From the NCBI GenBank assembly GCA_032719365.1, contig CM064871.1, positions 68,497,586-68,561,585 of the forward strand: DNA of 64,000 nucleotides, written 5' to 3'. The position numbers and the translations under genes were made by a program. Shown piece after piece: positions 1 through 10,962 of this stretch. The stretch is from Prinsepia uniflora (taxonomy: Eukaryota > Streptophyta > Magnoliopsida > Rosales > Rosaceae). Positions within the stretch are counted from its first letter, which is position 1. Each line of letters begins with the position of its first letter. Below the pieces are notes generated by a model. That model saw nothing but the letters and a program-made list of their open reading frames with translations, was not told the origin of the DNA and did not search any database.

Positions 1-448
1 TGTATGCTATATGATATGATATATGATGTGTGTTTACACAGGTTTTGGGCAGTGGCCCGTTTGGTTAGTTTCTTCTGATTTGGGCTGAGTCCCTTATGGA
101 TTTGGGCAGTGGCCCGTGTACTTGATTTCATTATGGTTTTTCTAGATAAATGGTTTTCGAATGCATGCATGCTTTTTAGTGAAGGGTACAAATGGCTTTC
201 TTATAAAATATTTTTATAAACTCTTGTTTCGTCCACTCACAGCTTTTAATGTTTTGACTGCCCTTCAGGTTGACAGCGGATGTGGACTGTAGCAGAGACC
301 GAGATATCACATGCCTCCTCCGGATCCTGGCGTACTCTGATAGCCCGGGAGGACAAAGGTCGGAAATATCCCTTGTCTGACACTTCGTGTCAGACGGGAG
401 CAGGGTCATCCCGCGTTAATCCCGGGGGGATTGGGATGGGTCCTGTCA
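1..448 (+). repeat. 5' LTR (partial, 3' end only) of LARD-type element 1
   Basis: This is the terminal 448 bp of a long terminal repeat whose start lies before the window. It aligns without gaps to 5843-6290, the end of the 3' LTR, with about eight substitutions (roughly 1.8 percent). It ends in TCCTGTCA and is followed at once by a primer-binding site. The lower identity compared with element E (below) makes this an older insertion. It contains the conserved downstream box GTCCACTCACAG at 231-242. Confidence 0.9.
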
Positions 449-451
449 ATG

Positions 452-464
452 TGGTATCTTAGCA
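452..464 (+). promoter_or_regulatory. Primer-binding site of element 1 (degenerate)
   Basis: TGGTATCTTAGC follows the LTR end after three bases. It matches the initiator-tRNA-Met complement TGGTATCAGAGC except for two bases. The intact form is present in elements A and E. Confidence 0.75.
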
Positions 465-3400
465 TAGGATTGCTCGTAGGATGCTTATCAGAGCGGGGTT
501 GTCTCTATTCGAGCAACCGTGCAGCTCTTGGAGTATGTACACAGGTCAAGGATGTGATATCTCAATGGGCTACAGTTCGTGATCAACCTGATAGTGGGAT
601 GCCGGTACGATAGTTAGTAGGACTGTATCGCGAATTATTTTGGCTTGGCATGGGATGTGGGGGTTGCCATAGTTCTGTCAAGGTTGGCAGTGGAACCCTA
701 TGGAAGGATGAACGTATTCGTACGTTAGCGTTTGGATCGTGAAACGGTTAGTTGGGGTCGTCTTTCACGATGTCGTAGGATCGGTTCCGACGACTGGTTC
801 GGTTTTATGCCCATTCGATGGTCGGATTTGATTGAGTTAAATGGATTTACGGCAGTTAGCAGTCGAGTTCGTGGAACTCTAGTTGAACTTATGGCAGTTG
901 GCAGCCGGATTCGGGGGAATCCTAGTTAGATTGACGTCTTTTCGATGTCAAGACCTCGGGGTCGGTCAGATCGTGGATTTTACTGCTTTTCGCATTTGGG
1001 TTCAGAGTGACCCTAGGGGTGATCGTGGAACCCTACCTTGGGTGTATGGTTCGAAAATGTGAGTTGACGAGTGGTTTGACTTGGACGACTATTCGAATTT
1101 GGATTCGGTAGTCGGTCTAGTCATGTCAGCTTGTGTTGGGACTGTACTTCGCAGTCGGGGTTGTACTTATCGGTTAGACCTAGTTGGTTGTCGTGCTACT
1201 CAGTTGTGGTTTGGTGTAACTAAGGTCATGGATGACCTAGTAGACGACATTGGTTGAGTCGAGTTACGACTGGTTAGAGTTCGGTTGGATAGGTTACCAG
1301 GGTTGGTACTTGTCGATGGAATCCCGGAGTGGGGATACGGAGTAGTTGGTACGAGCGGTTGATTCCGTTGGATGCGGAGTCTGGATATCGAGGTGTTTGG
1401 TAGCTAGGTCTGCACGAGTCTGTGGCAGGCGCTACTACCGAGAATGGTCGTAGTTACGATTGTTGGGAATCGGTGACGTTCAGGTGACGTTTCCTTTTCT
1501 CGTATGCGTTATCAGGGTAACTGTACCCAGAGTTGTTGGGTACGAGGGAGGCAGAGTTTCTCCAATATGAGTAGAGGTACGGGATCGTCGTTCAGTATGA
1601 GCGGAGATCCAGGGTTGTCAGTTTTGCACATGGTGTGCCGATGCTGATATTGATACTAGTGTTGATGATAGTGCGTTGGCGCTGGTACTAGCGCTGGTGC
1701 TGGTGCCGGTGATTGTGATGACGTTGAGTCACATCCGTCGTGATAGGCTTATGTTTGGTATCTGTGGTCCCAGAGTGGATCTCAGATAGAGTTAAATTGG
1801 TTTAGGGGACACGTGGTTGATGTCCGGGTATGTTGTTTCCAATCTTGTTGGAACTTCGGAATCGCGAGAGGTTGCGATTGAGGTGACGAGAGGAATGCGG
1901 TTGATGTCCGGGTTTTCCGCATTGGTATTGGGTATTTCGAAGTCCTTAGGGTGACTTCTCAGGTTCTGCCATGGTAGATGATGGCAGATGACGGTTGATG
2001 ATGGTTTTGTCACCATTACATTGATCGTGTATTGGTTGGTGAACCCGGCATTTGTCTTGGGTCATCAGGTGGAGTTGAGTATATCGAAGTTAGGTGACTG
2101 AGATTTCTCATTTTCTGCTTGGTGGCAGACGATGTTGGATCGTGACGTTTATGGTCGGGTGACGTAGTGATGGATCTGGATCGTGATTTGATGATCCAGA
2201 TAGTTGGAAAGTTTATCGCTTTTACTTGGATGTTGGAGTTGTAGATGATGGGACTGAACTTCTTTTCGAAGTGAATCTCGTATGGTATATTACTCAGGTG
2301 AGTAGTTTTCTGACGTGGTCGGATATTGTCAGACCTAGTGTTGTGTTGATGTTGGGATTGGCTTCCCTATGAAGTCAATCGATTGTAATGTGGTAATCGG
2401 TTGAGCAGGTAACCGATAGGTTCGGTTTGGTGCGTCTGGGTAGACGTAAACGATATTTCAGGTTTTGGAATCGGATTTTGGGTGACGATTCAGGATTTGA
2501 TTCTAGAGCTTGACACTGGATTTTCTTTTATGGATTTGGGTTCAGAATGGTCATTCCTAATACTAGTCTACGGAATGATGATTTCGGATTCGAATTTGGA
2601 CATGATTATGGATATGAGTTCTGGGTTTGGATTCGGGATTTCTTACGAAATTGTGGATTCAGATTCGGATTTGGAAATAGATGATGGGTCGGAGTTTTGA
2701 TATGTCTGGTACTGGATTGGACATATGGACTCCATTATAGAAACGTGATTGGCTATGACCTAGGTGGTAGTAGTCTAGTTGATGGGTAGATGTACGTACC
2801 ATGTACGTTGTGCGGGGGTACACTACTGGGTGTACTTGTCGTGTCAGGTGACGGAATATAGGTTATATCATGAGTACGTTGGTGAACGTGTTGGTAGTCG
2901 GATTGGTTCCGATACCATCGGATTAGTCGAGGTCGTGGATTGGATATTGGATATTGTGCATTGGGTCATTGTATTTCTGATAGGTATAGTTACACACAGG
3001 TCGGGTGAATTGTTGGTTAATGTAAACTCAAGTTGAGTAAGTTGTTGGTTAGTATAACCATAAGTAGGTATGGTGTCAGTTTTCGACTGACGACTGTCAA
3101 GTGGTGACGGTTTGTCGGAGGTGTCAACGAGGATCGTTGAGTGAGGTCTGATGACTTCCGGTGGGAGTAGACATCAGGATAGTTTGGTGATTGAGGAAGG
3201 AACCGTAGAGTTGTTTATGTCAGCGAAATGGTAGATTTGACAAGTGGGTCGATCATAGGATACTTGGGCTACTCTGATACTGACAGGTGGTGTCAGTTCG
3301 GAGCGTACGACTTCTGCTATTCGATGTGGTCGAATGTAGACGAGGCGACGTGAGCGTTAGTGGTACGTCTGGTTGCAGACGAGTACGTACTATTTTGTTT

Positions 3401-3477
3401 AATGGGTGTACTAGTGTACACGTGTTTTGCGGTCGATTCTACTTTCCACGGGGTGGATGTGGAATCAGGATAGTTAG

Positions 3478-3568
3478 AGTTTCGAGAACGAAACTAATTA
3501 AGGAGGGAAGAAAGGTTGGATTTAGGTCGGTTGGAATTTCGAGGACGAAATTAATTAAGGAGGGAAGG
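3478..3568 (+). repeat. Duplicated hairpin plus polypurine tract at the 3' end of element 1
   Basis: The 3' end of the interior carries the same module twice, 57 bp apart. Copy 1 has the hairpin AGTTTCG-AGAA-CGAAACT (3478-3495) and purine tract 3500-3510. Copy 2 has AATTTCG-AGGA-CGAAATT (3535-3552) and purine tract 3557-3568. Only the second tract abuts the 3' LTR. The stems differ by a paired substitution (G-C against A-T). Confidence 0.85.
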
Positions 3569-3569
3569 T

Positions 3570-6290
3570 TGTAACGACCCGTCCCGAAATCTATGATTAG
3601 ATTAGTGACTAATCACGATTAGTGAGGCTAATCCGTGATTAGTAGAGCGAAATCGGACGAACGATCCGAAATGACCGTTTTGCCCCTGATCGTGGTAAAA
3701 CGTTGACTTTTCATTCGGGCGGTCAAATGGACATTGACCGATGACCGTGACGTATTTCGTGACGTCACGAGTTCATAGACAGGTGGCACGTTCAATTCCG
3801 ACGTTCGAGGAGGAAGTTATGATGTTCGGAAGCTTAGGGGCATTTTGGTAATTTTGGTTAAAAGGGGTCAAAAGTTGACTTTTTGACCGGGATGTCCGAT
3901 GGCCGAGGGCCAAGGACTATTACATAGATAAGGACGATACGAATCCGTAGACAGGCGGCATGTCGAATTCGGACGTTCGACGGCGAAGTTACGGTTCACG
4001 GAAGTTCAAGTGCACTATTGCACGAATTACGAAACGAGTTAACTTTTGGACTTTAGTGGGTCCCAGATATTTAGTTCCTACCCTATGGATGAGTGACAAG
4101 TGTCACCCATCCACAGGCCATTCCTTTTCCTTCATGCACCGTGCATTTCCTTTCTCCATTTCAAACACACACAAAACACCCACCCGATCTCACCCATTTT
4201 CCTCCCATCCGTGCAACCCAAAACCCATCCAATCTTCACCCATGGCCAGGCAGAGGACCAGGGAGACTGAGGAGGTTGCTGGGCGGCCAGAACCGCCGCC
4301 CACGGCGGCGAGAGGAGGAAGAACCCGTGAGGTTCACGGTAAGTCCATTTTGATCCATTTTTACATTTTTGATGTTATGGTTGGTTTTTAATGGTTTTAA
4401 TGAGTCCATTAGGTTGCTAGGGACATGTTAGGAAGGTTTAAGGAAGCTTGGGATGGCTGGGCAGCCATGGGAGAGTTTTGGGAACTTTGAACCGTTTGGT
4501 TCAAAATCGAACCATGGGTTTAGGCGGTTTTTAGGTTGTTTTAAGGATTGGAATGGATAGAAAACACCAAAATAGGAACAAAGGAACCAAAAAGGAAGAA
4601 CTAGGATGAAAAATGGGGTGTCTAGGGATGTGAACCGGTCACGCCGGTCCAGTTGGACCGGCTAAACCAGGTGAACCGGCCCGGAACAGTAAAACCGGTC
4701 TGCTGGAGGTTAGTGCTGATGAACAGTAATCTGTCCCTTCTTGGAGCGCGTGAGGGCGCGTGGGCCATAATTTGGGGAAGTGTTCAACACGTGAAATCTT
4801 CTATTCGATGTAACGAAGATTTTGGGACTAGTCTCGCATCAATCGGACATGGTTCCGATAGTTTTCGGGGTGTCGAAAGGTTTAGGGTCGGTTTAAAAAT
4901 AGTTAAAAGTTCGGGAAAATTACAGGGCTTTGGTAGGAGGTTAATTAAGTAGTTAGTAACCTTCTATTAAAATTTGGACAGGTTTGGGAGTCCCGGTGAT
5001 GGTCATCGGCTCGGGGAGCCGTATGGCACGCAAATCGAGGCGGCAGCTCGGACGGTCTGTGAGTGGACCTTGTTTTCTAAATTGGTGCATGCATAAATGT
5101 TTATTATATGTTTTATTACATGTTTGATGATGTCAAGGGTGCATTTGTATGTGGTTACGTATAAGCACGTATTGCGAGGTTTCGGTCTTATACGGTGCTT
5201 ATACGGGTTTGTATTTCTTTATCGGTCTAAATGAACTGGATTTGGATTTCAAAAGGATAAACTCGGGTATGAGACCCATTTGGTTTTGTCTCGGGCATAT
5301 GACCTCAGATATCGGGCACGGTGCCCAGCTGATGTCTTATGTTCGGGCACGAGACCCAGATTACTTTACGGTTTTGATTTCAGGTCAGGGAACCTTAAAT
5401 GGATTTCCCGGTTCATGACGGTTTATGGGAACCAGCATGAACACTTGTTATGGTATCGTGGTTCATGACGGTTTATGGGAACCGACATGAACCCTTGTTG
5501 GATGTTATGGATCATGACGGTTCAAGGGAACCGGGCATGAATGTTTATGTTATGTATATATATGTATTCATATACCTTCCTTTACTTCTATTATCTCCTC
5601 CGGGGAGGGTCGTTGGCCTGGGTGGACCCCGGAGTAGTCACGGAGCACCAACTGAGTGGAGTCACCCCCCAGTTGGGTTCCTTACTCTCAGGAAGGCTAT
5701 GATTACTATTACCTCGGGTAGGGTCAGTGGTCTGCGGACATTGATCTTGACTTTGAGAAGACTCGGATTGAGACCTGGGTAGCACGCGCGTAGCTTTGGA
5801 AACCGTGACAGGATTGGTTATGTGAATTATATGTATATATGATGTATGCTATATGATATGATATATGATGTGTGTTTACACAGGTTTTGGGCAGTGGCCC
5901 GTTTGGTTAGTTTCTTCTGATTTGGGCTGAGTCCCTTATGGATTTGGGCAGTGGCCCGTGTACTTGATTTCATTATGGTTTTTCTGGATAAATGGTTTTC
6001 GAATGCATGCATGATTTTTAGTGAAGGGTACAAATGGCTTTCTTATAAAATATTTTTATAAACTCTTGTTTCGTCCACTCACAGCTTTTAATGTTTTGAT
6101 TGCCCTTCAGGTTGACAGCGGATGTGGACTGTAGCAGAGACCGAGATATCACATGCCTCTTCCGGATCCTGGCGTACTCTGATAGCCCGGGAGGGCAAAG
6201 GTCGAAAATATCCCTTGTCTGACACTTCGTGTCAGACGGGAGCAGGGTCATCCCGCGTTATTCCCGGGGGGATTGGGATGGGTACTGTCA
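3570..6290 (+). repeat. 3' LTR of LARD-type element 1 (2721 bp)
   Basis: It begins TGTAACGACCC directly after a polypurine tract and ends GGTACTGTCA, and its last 448 bp match the window start. Reading along: a near-palindrome around a CGTTTTGCC-like stem (about 3680-3705), degenerate repeats containing GACAGG(T/C)GGCA, a C+G-rich GCGCGTG stretch (about 4745-4762), the boxes CTGTGAGTGGAC (5057-5068) and GTCCACTCACAG (6073-6084), and between them palindromic repeats around a TCATGACGGTTTATGGGAACC-like motif (5414-5540). It lies inside a copia reverse-transcriptase relic, so element 1 inserted into that older copia element. The short open frames here are not conserved as proteins. Confidence 0.9.
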
Positions 6291-7165
6291 TTGGGTCCAT
6301 CATAGGTCACCTCAATACCCAAGAAGTAATAGAGTGGCCCAAGAACTTTCATGGAAAATAATTTTCCCAGTTTGTATGAACTGCATAATGTGAGATACAT
6401 TATTACCGGTCGCCAATATGTCATCAATATATAAGTAAAACCAAGTATACACCCTCATGATTATACACAAACAAAGAATGATCACATTTTGATTCTCGAA
6501 ACCCATGCTCAGTCAAATAATCACTGAACCTTTGAAACCAAGCTCTAGCACTTGCTTAAGATTGTACAATGACCGTTTCAGCTTGCAAACATGATTAGGA
6601 TGTTCCAGATCAACAAAACCCCGTGGCTGCTTCATGTAAACGTCTTTATTCAATAAACCATGCAAAAATGCGTTCTGAACATTTAATTGTCTTACCAACC
6701 ATCGATTTGATACAACCATACTGAGGACCATTCAGATGGTTGTATGCTTAAAAACTGGACTAAAGGTTTCAGACCTTCAGCATAGTCCATTCACTGGTGC
6801 TGGTGAAACCATTAGCCACCAATCGAACTTGCAAGCGCTCTATAGATCCATTAGCCTTCCTCTTAATTTTGTAGACCCATTTATTTGGTTCAAGGTATTC
6901 ATCTGTGAAGATGCGGGAACTAGAACCCATGTTCTGCAACGCTGGAGAGCATTGAATTATGTTGCCGTAGCATTCCTCCAATCTTCCAATTTGACTGCTT
7001 TACTGAAACAAGTAGGATCACTTTCTTTAGAATCATAAACCTAGTGATGAGTATACCTCGGATTGGGTTTCAAATGCCCCATCTGAGATCGTGTCACCAT
7101 ACGAAGAACCGCTGAATTTTCCTGTGAGCCCACAACAGGAGCAGGACGAATAGATATTGAATTTT
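6291..7165 (-). pseudogene. Ty1/copia reverse-transcriptase relic
   Basis: Read on the minus strand, three disjoint frames give in order a pre-RT linker with MVTRSQMGHLKPNPR (about 7110-7060), WVYKIKRKANGSIERL (about 6885-6840), LNVQNAFLHG and VYMKQPRGF (about 6690-6610), YIDDILATGN, the reverse-transcriptase catalytic YxDD box (about 6445-6410), and MKVLGPLYYFLGIEV near 6355-6305. These are standard copia reverse-transcriptase landmarks. Frameshifts and stops separate the blocks, so it is dead. The coding stops abruptly at 6290, where the LTR of element 1 begins. RNase H is not visible in the window, and integrase and gag are missing upstream, where a primer-binding-site-like sequence follows within about 30 bp, implying a large internal deletion. 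Confidence 0.9.
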
Positions 7166-7170
7166 TAAAA

Positions 7171-7309
7171 GGAAAAACTAGTCGTAGGACTGTTGGCTCT
7201 ATGATACCATAAAAGAATAAGAAATTGGAGGTAAGGCTACATGGAAAACCTAGTCGTAGGACTGTTGGCTCTATGATGCCATAAAAGAATAAGAAATTGG
7301 AGGTAAGGT
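7171..7309 (-). repeat. 72-bp tandem duplication spanning a copia LTR/primer-site junction
   Basis: Two copies of a 72-bp unit (7171-7242 and 7243 onward, the second cut by the insertion at 7310) differ by a few bases. Each carries, on the minus strand, TGGTATCATAGAGCC (7195-7209 in copy 1; one base changed in copy 2). This is a tRNA-Met-type primer-binding site with one extra base. It is probably the 5' LTR end of the copia element whose reverse transcriptase is at 6291-7165. The sequence resumes after 10062. Confidence 0.7.
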
Positions 7310-7842
7310 TGTTGAGTTAATGCATCCTTAGTGGATTATTAATGCATTGAATTTGATTATGTATTGGGAATAAATACATGGTGTTGTTCATTCAACCTTG
7401 TAGGAAAAGATTGATGTGGAAGCTTCATGAAGAAGAACATTAATTGAAGAAGGTGCATGAATGGACTTCAATGAAGGATGTTGAAATGTAAGGAAAATGT
7501 CCCACATTGGAAAAACACAATTGTAACTTGTGTCTTAAGCACTATATAAGGTGGAGAGCTTGGTCACATTTCAACATCAAGGAGAACACCTCACAAGTGA
7601 GTGAGTGCTTCAAGAGTGTGTATAGCTCTTTGGGGTAGAGTGATCTTCTTGGGTTGAGAGAGAGTGTACAAGGGGTATCCTATTGGATACAAGGGCTCGA
7701 GTTGGGTATAAACTTGAGTAGTGTAATCTTGTATTTTGTATTCTCTCATAGTGAAGGAGAAAACTCTCCGATGACGTAGGCAATTTAATTGGTATCAGAG
7801 CTCCGGTTTATCGATCGTGAGCGGAGGATTAATTTCCTAATA
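7310..7842 (+). repeat. 5' LTR of the copia gag element (533 bp) with an internal copy of the primer-site leader
   Basis: It starts TGTTGAGTTAATG and has a TATA box (TATATAAG, 7543-7550). Near its end, the segment present in the 3' LTR at about 9960-10040 is replaced by about 37 bp (7787-7823) that copy the leader just downstream of the LTR, including TGGTATCAGAGC. The 3' LTR lacks this copy. Confidence 0.85.
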
Positions 7843-7844
7843 AG

Positions 7845-7856
7845 TGGTATCAGAGC
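7845..7856 (+). promoter_or_regulatory. Primer-binding site of the copia gag element
   Basis: TGGTATCAGAGC lies two bases after the LTR and is complementary to the initiator tRNA-Met 3' end. A second identical copy lies inside the LTR at about 7788-7801. Confidence 0.85.
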
Positions 7857-7885
7857 TCCGGTTTATCGATCGTGAGCGGTTTGCC

Positions 7886-9269
7886 ATGGCAAGTTCTAGC
7901 GGCTCACATTTCAAGGTGGAGCAGTTTGATGGAAAAGTAAATTTCACTCTATGGAAAAGAAAGGTGAAGGACATCTTAGTTCAACAAGGTCTTGCAAGAC
8001 CGTTGAAGGGGAAGGATGCGAAACCGGAGAAGATGCTAGATGAAGATTGGGACGAGATGGAGTCCAAGTGTGTCAGCACTATTAGGCTTTATATTACTGA
8101 CAATATTATAAATAATGTTAATGATGTAGATTCTGCACCTGAGCTTTGAGAGAAAATGAAGAAGCTTTATCTTGGGAAAGGCTTGCAAACGAAGCTGAAT
8201 TTAAAGCGGGATCTCTACAAGCTCAAGATGGAAGAAGGTGCGAATCTCATGGAGCACATGAATGTGTTCAAGGGATTGATAAATCAACTATCAAGAGTTG
8301 AGGTTAAAATTGAGGAAGAAGATCAAGCTCTTTTACTTCTTACCTCGCTTCCCGATTCATATGAGAATATTGTTACTACAATTGTGTATGGTAAGGATAC
8401 ACTGAAGATGGAGGATGTAGAATCGACTCTCTTATCACATGAGAAGAGAAGGAAAGCCGATGATTCTCAAGGTTCCGTCTTCATTGCTCATGAACAGAAT
8501 CGTAAGGGAAGGTCAACTGCGAGGGGATTTAGTGAGCATAGCAGGTCTAAATCCAGAGGCAGAAGAAAAGGCAAGCAATGCTACAAGTGCAAGGAGTGGG
8601 GACACATAAAGTCGGATTGTCCATTGATGAAAGAGAAGGACGATAAGGGCTCAAATTGCTCCTTGGCTGGTGTAGCGGAGATGTCTAGAGATTTTGGAGA
8701 ACTTCTCACAATCTCCAAAGGTAATTACATTTTTTCTCAAGATTATTGGGTATTAGATAGTGGTTGTTCTCATCACATTTGCCCCAGGAGAGAATATTTT
8801 GATAAGTTCCAAGAAGTCCCAAGGATTTGTGACTTGGGGTGATGGCATAAGACGTCGTGTCATGGGTACGAGAACTGTGAAGATCATGATGTTCGATGGA
8901 GCAGTTCAAACATTGGGTGATGTGGTGTATGTCCCAAAGTTCCAGAGAAATCTAATATCATTGAGCCAACTAGACTCCAAGGGCTGCAAGGTTTCGTCAG
9001 CAGGGAGAGTTATGAAAGTGTCACGTGGCTGCATGGTCCTAATGAAGGGAGAAAAATGTAAAAGTATGTTCCGTCTAATGGGAAAAACTCAGACCTCGAA
9101 GGTTGTTGGGAAACAGGGTGCACAGGTGAACAGGTACCTGAAGCGGGTCTCGTTTGCGGGCACAGCAGAGACGCTATCTACATGTTTCCAAGTTTCAGAC
9201 GATGGTGAGAAGGATAATCCTGCTAGGGAAGAGGCAAAGTCGAGGTCCCTCTTAGGAGCCAACTGGTAA
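7886..9269 (+). pseudogene. Copia gag-protease, broken by one stop and one frameshift
   Basis: The ATG at 7886 opens a frame beginning MASSSGSHFKVEQFDGK, a usual copia gag start. An in-frame TGA at 8147-8149 interrupts it where relatives have Trp (L-stop-EKMKKLYLGK). The same frame continues to 8842 with a gag core (LMEHMNVFKGLINQL), a basic linker, a CCHC zinc knuckle CYKCKEWGHIKSDC (about 8578-8620) and the aspartic-protease box WVLDSGCSHHIC (about 8746-8785). A shift near 8815-8830 moves the rest (GDVVYVPKFQRNLISLSQL) to another frame, ending at 9269. Gag forms the particle and the protease cleaves it; integrase and polymerase parts are absent. With the stop and the shift it is probably not functional, though both lesions are single events and the rest is well preserved, suggesting recent decay. 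Confidence 0.9.
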
Positions 9270-9481
9270 TTGTTGACTCGGAGCAGCTGCACATAACATT
9301 GGCCATTTTGAATCAGAGGGAGCTAAGACTGTATGCAACTGATTCGGGGTATGTGTAGTTGGTACAAGAATAAGGCCAATGGAATGCTTGTGGGTATATC
9401 AAGCGGTATCTCAATTTGAGATGAACTTCAGGGATTGAAGTGGTGATGCAACATTATCCACCTAAGTCGGCAGGGGGAGAT

Positions 9482-10062
9482 TGTTGAGTTAATGCCTCCT
9501 TAGTGGATTATTAATGCATTGAATTTGATTATGTATTGGGAATAAATACATGGTGTTGTTCATTCAACCTTGTAGGAAAAGACTGATGTGGAAGCTTCAT
9601 GAAGAAGAACATTAATTGAAGAAGGTGCATGAATGGACTTCAATGAAGGATGTTGAAATGTGAGGAAAATGTCTCACTTTGAAAAAATACAATTGTAACT
9701 TGTGTCTTAAGCACTATATAAGGTGGAGAGCTTGGTCACATTTCAACATCAAGGAGAACACCTCACAAGTGAGTGAGTGCTTCAAGAGTGTATATAGCTC
9801 TTTGGGGTAGAGTGATCTTCTTGGGTTGAGAGAGGGTGTACAAGGGGTATCCTATTGGATACAAGGGCTCGAGTTGGGTATAAACTTGAGTAGTGTAATC
9901 TTGTATTTTGTATTCTCTCATAGTGAAGGAGAAAACTCTCCGAGGACGTAGGCAAGTTAATTGGCTGAATCTCGTTAAATTTTTTATGTTCTTGGTTTCT
10001 TTATTTTCTTTTTTTTATCTTTATTGTTAGTAATTGCGTGACGGATGATTAATTTCTTAATA
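9482..10062 (+). repeat. 3' LTR of the copia gag element (581 bp)
   Basis: It begins TGTTGAGTTAATG after the purine tract CAGGGGGAGA and has TATATAAG at 9715-9722. It keeps a T-rich segment (about 9960-10040) lost from the 5' LTR. It ends TTAATA, where a canonical CA would be expected. Confidence 0.85.
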
Positions 10063-10067
10063 AAGGC

Positions 10068-10348
10068 TACATGGAACTCAGTGATGTAGTCCTGAATTTA
10101 TATTGATGTAAAAATGTAAGATACATGTTTGAATTACAAATTGATCCTAGAAAATGGGAATGGATGAAACTAGGGCTCTAGTCATTTACAACTGCAACTT
10201 AATCGAATGACAATAGTTTGAATTCAAATTGAATTTATTTGAATTGGTTGAGTTGTTAACTTGACTTAGTCTAACAAATATGACCCTTCCTCTTGCTGAT
10301 GTTTCTTCCCCTTGGCATGCTAAAATTCTGGCAATCCCTAAAGACTTA
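10068..10348. other. Unassigned, probably rest of the old copia LTR
   Basis: It continues the host word split by the insertion at 7310, so it should be minus-strand copia LTR sequence. No second copy of this LTR is in the window to confirm it. No gene was seen. Confidence 0.4.
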
Positions 10349-10962
10349 GGGTATGTTTGTTTCGCCGTATTACGCTCCGTATAGACTAAATAATATGAAA
10401 CCCGTGTTTGGTACCAGTCGTATTAATTAGCCACCGTATAAGTTAATACGGTTGAATATTTTTATACGGTCCAGACACGCTAAAATAATACGCTCGAAAT
10501 TGTCCGTATTAAATAGTCGGATAACTAGTAATCTTGTAAAAAATAATAATAATAATAATAATAATAAATAGTAATATAATAAAAATAAAATATTAATTTA
10601 GTAAATATTAATAATAAAAAGTAATAAAGTAATAAATACTAATAATAATAAATTAATAATTAATGATATTTTAATAAATAATAATGATAAAATTAAAAAT
10701 AATTAATTAATAAAAATGTAATAAATAGTAATAATAATTATTATTAAAATAAATAATAATAAAAATAATGATATACATAATTAATATTTAAGATATAAGT
10801 ATTTCGTCAATTACTATAATATAATCCGGTCAGTATAATATAGTCGGCATTCTAATCCGAAAAAAGTACCAAACGCCCGACTAAATAATCAGTCTATTCA
10901 GTGGACAGATTAGTCTATGCGATTGAAATAGTCAGTACAGTATAACATACCAAACGAGGCTT
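10349..10962. mobile_element. MITE candidate with AAT-rich core
   Basis: The edges are loosely inverted: GGGTATGTTTGTTTCG at the left and CATACCAAACGAGGC at the right, whose reverse complement reads GCCTCGTTTGGTATG. Edges of this kind are frequent in plant miniature inverted-repeat elements. The core (about 10535-10800) is almost pure A/T with AAT repeats. I could not fix a target-site duplication, so the family is open. Confidence 0.45.

Larger units (their letters stand above)
449..3569 (+). mobile_element. Internal region of LARD-type element 1 (non-coding)
   Basis: This 3.1-kb stretch lies between a primer-binding site and a polypurine tract, so it is the interior of an LTR retroelement. 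No gag, protease, reverse transcriptase, RNase H or integrase motif is visible in any frame; the few open frames are low-complexity. The sense strand is G/T-rich and C-poor. The region is full of short perfect hairpins, for example ACTGACA-GGTGG-TGTCAGT at 3279-3297 and CAACGA-GGA-TCGTTG at 3125-3139. Parts resemble the interiors of elements A and E, for instance the stretch ending around 1610. Non-autonomous elements with large LTRs and a non-coding interior are known in plants as LARDs; assignment to a Ty3-type lineage is inferred from the tail and the TGTAACGACCC termini. Confidence 0.85.
7310..10062 (+). mobile_element. Copia-type non-autonomous element with gag-protease only (TR-GAG-like)
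   Basis: Terminal repeats at 7310-7842 and 9482-10062 flank a 1639-bp interior. Target-site duplication is AAGGT (7305-7309) against AAGGC (10063-10067), one mismatch. The interior has a primer-binding site, a gag-protease reading frame and a purine tract (9472-9480), but no room for integrase, reverse transcriptase or RNase H, so it must have been mobilised in trans. The target was the 72-bp duplicated repeat: the host word GTAAGGCTACATGG is split by the insertion. Confidence 0.9.

Noticed and set aside
2482..2700. 72-aa acidic frame in element 1
   Set aside because: It comes from repeated GATTCGGAT-type words in the non-coding interior, and the related region of E (48760-48880) does not keep the frame.
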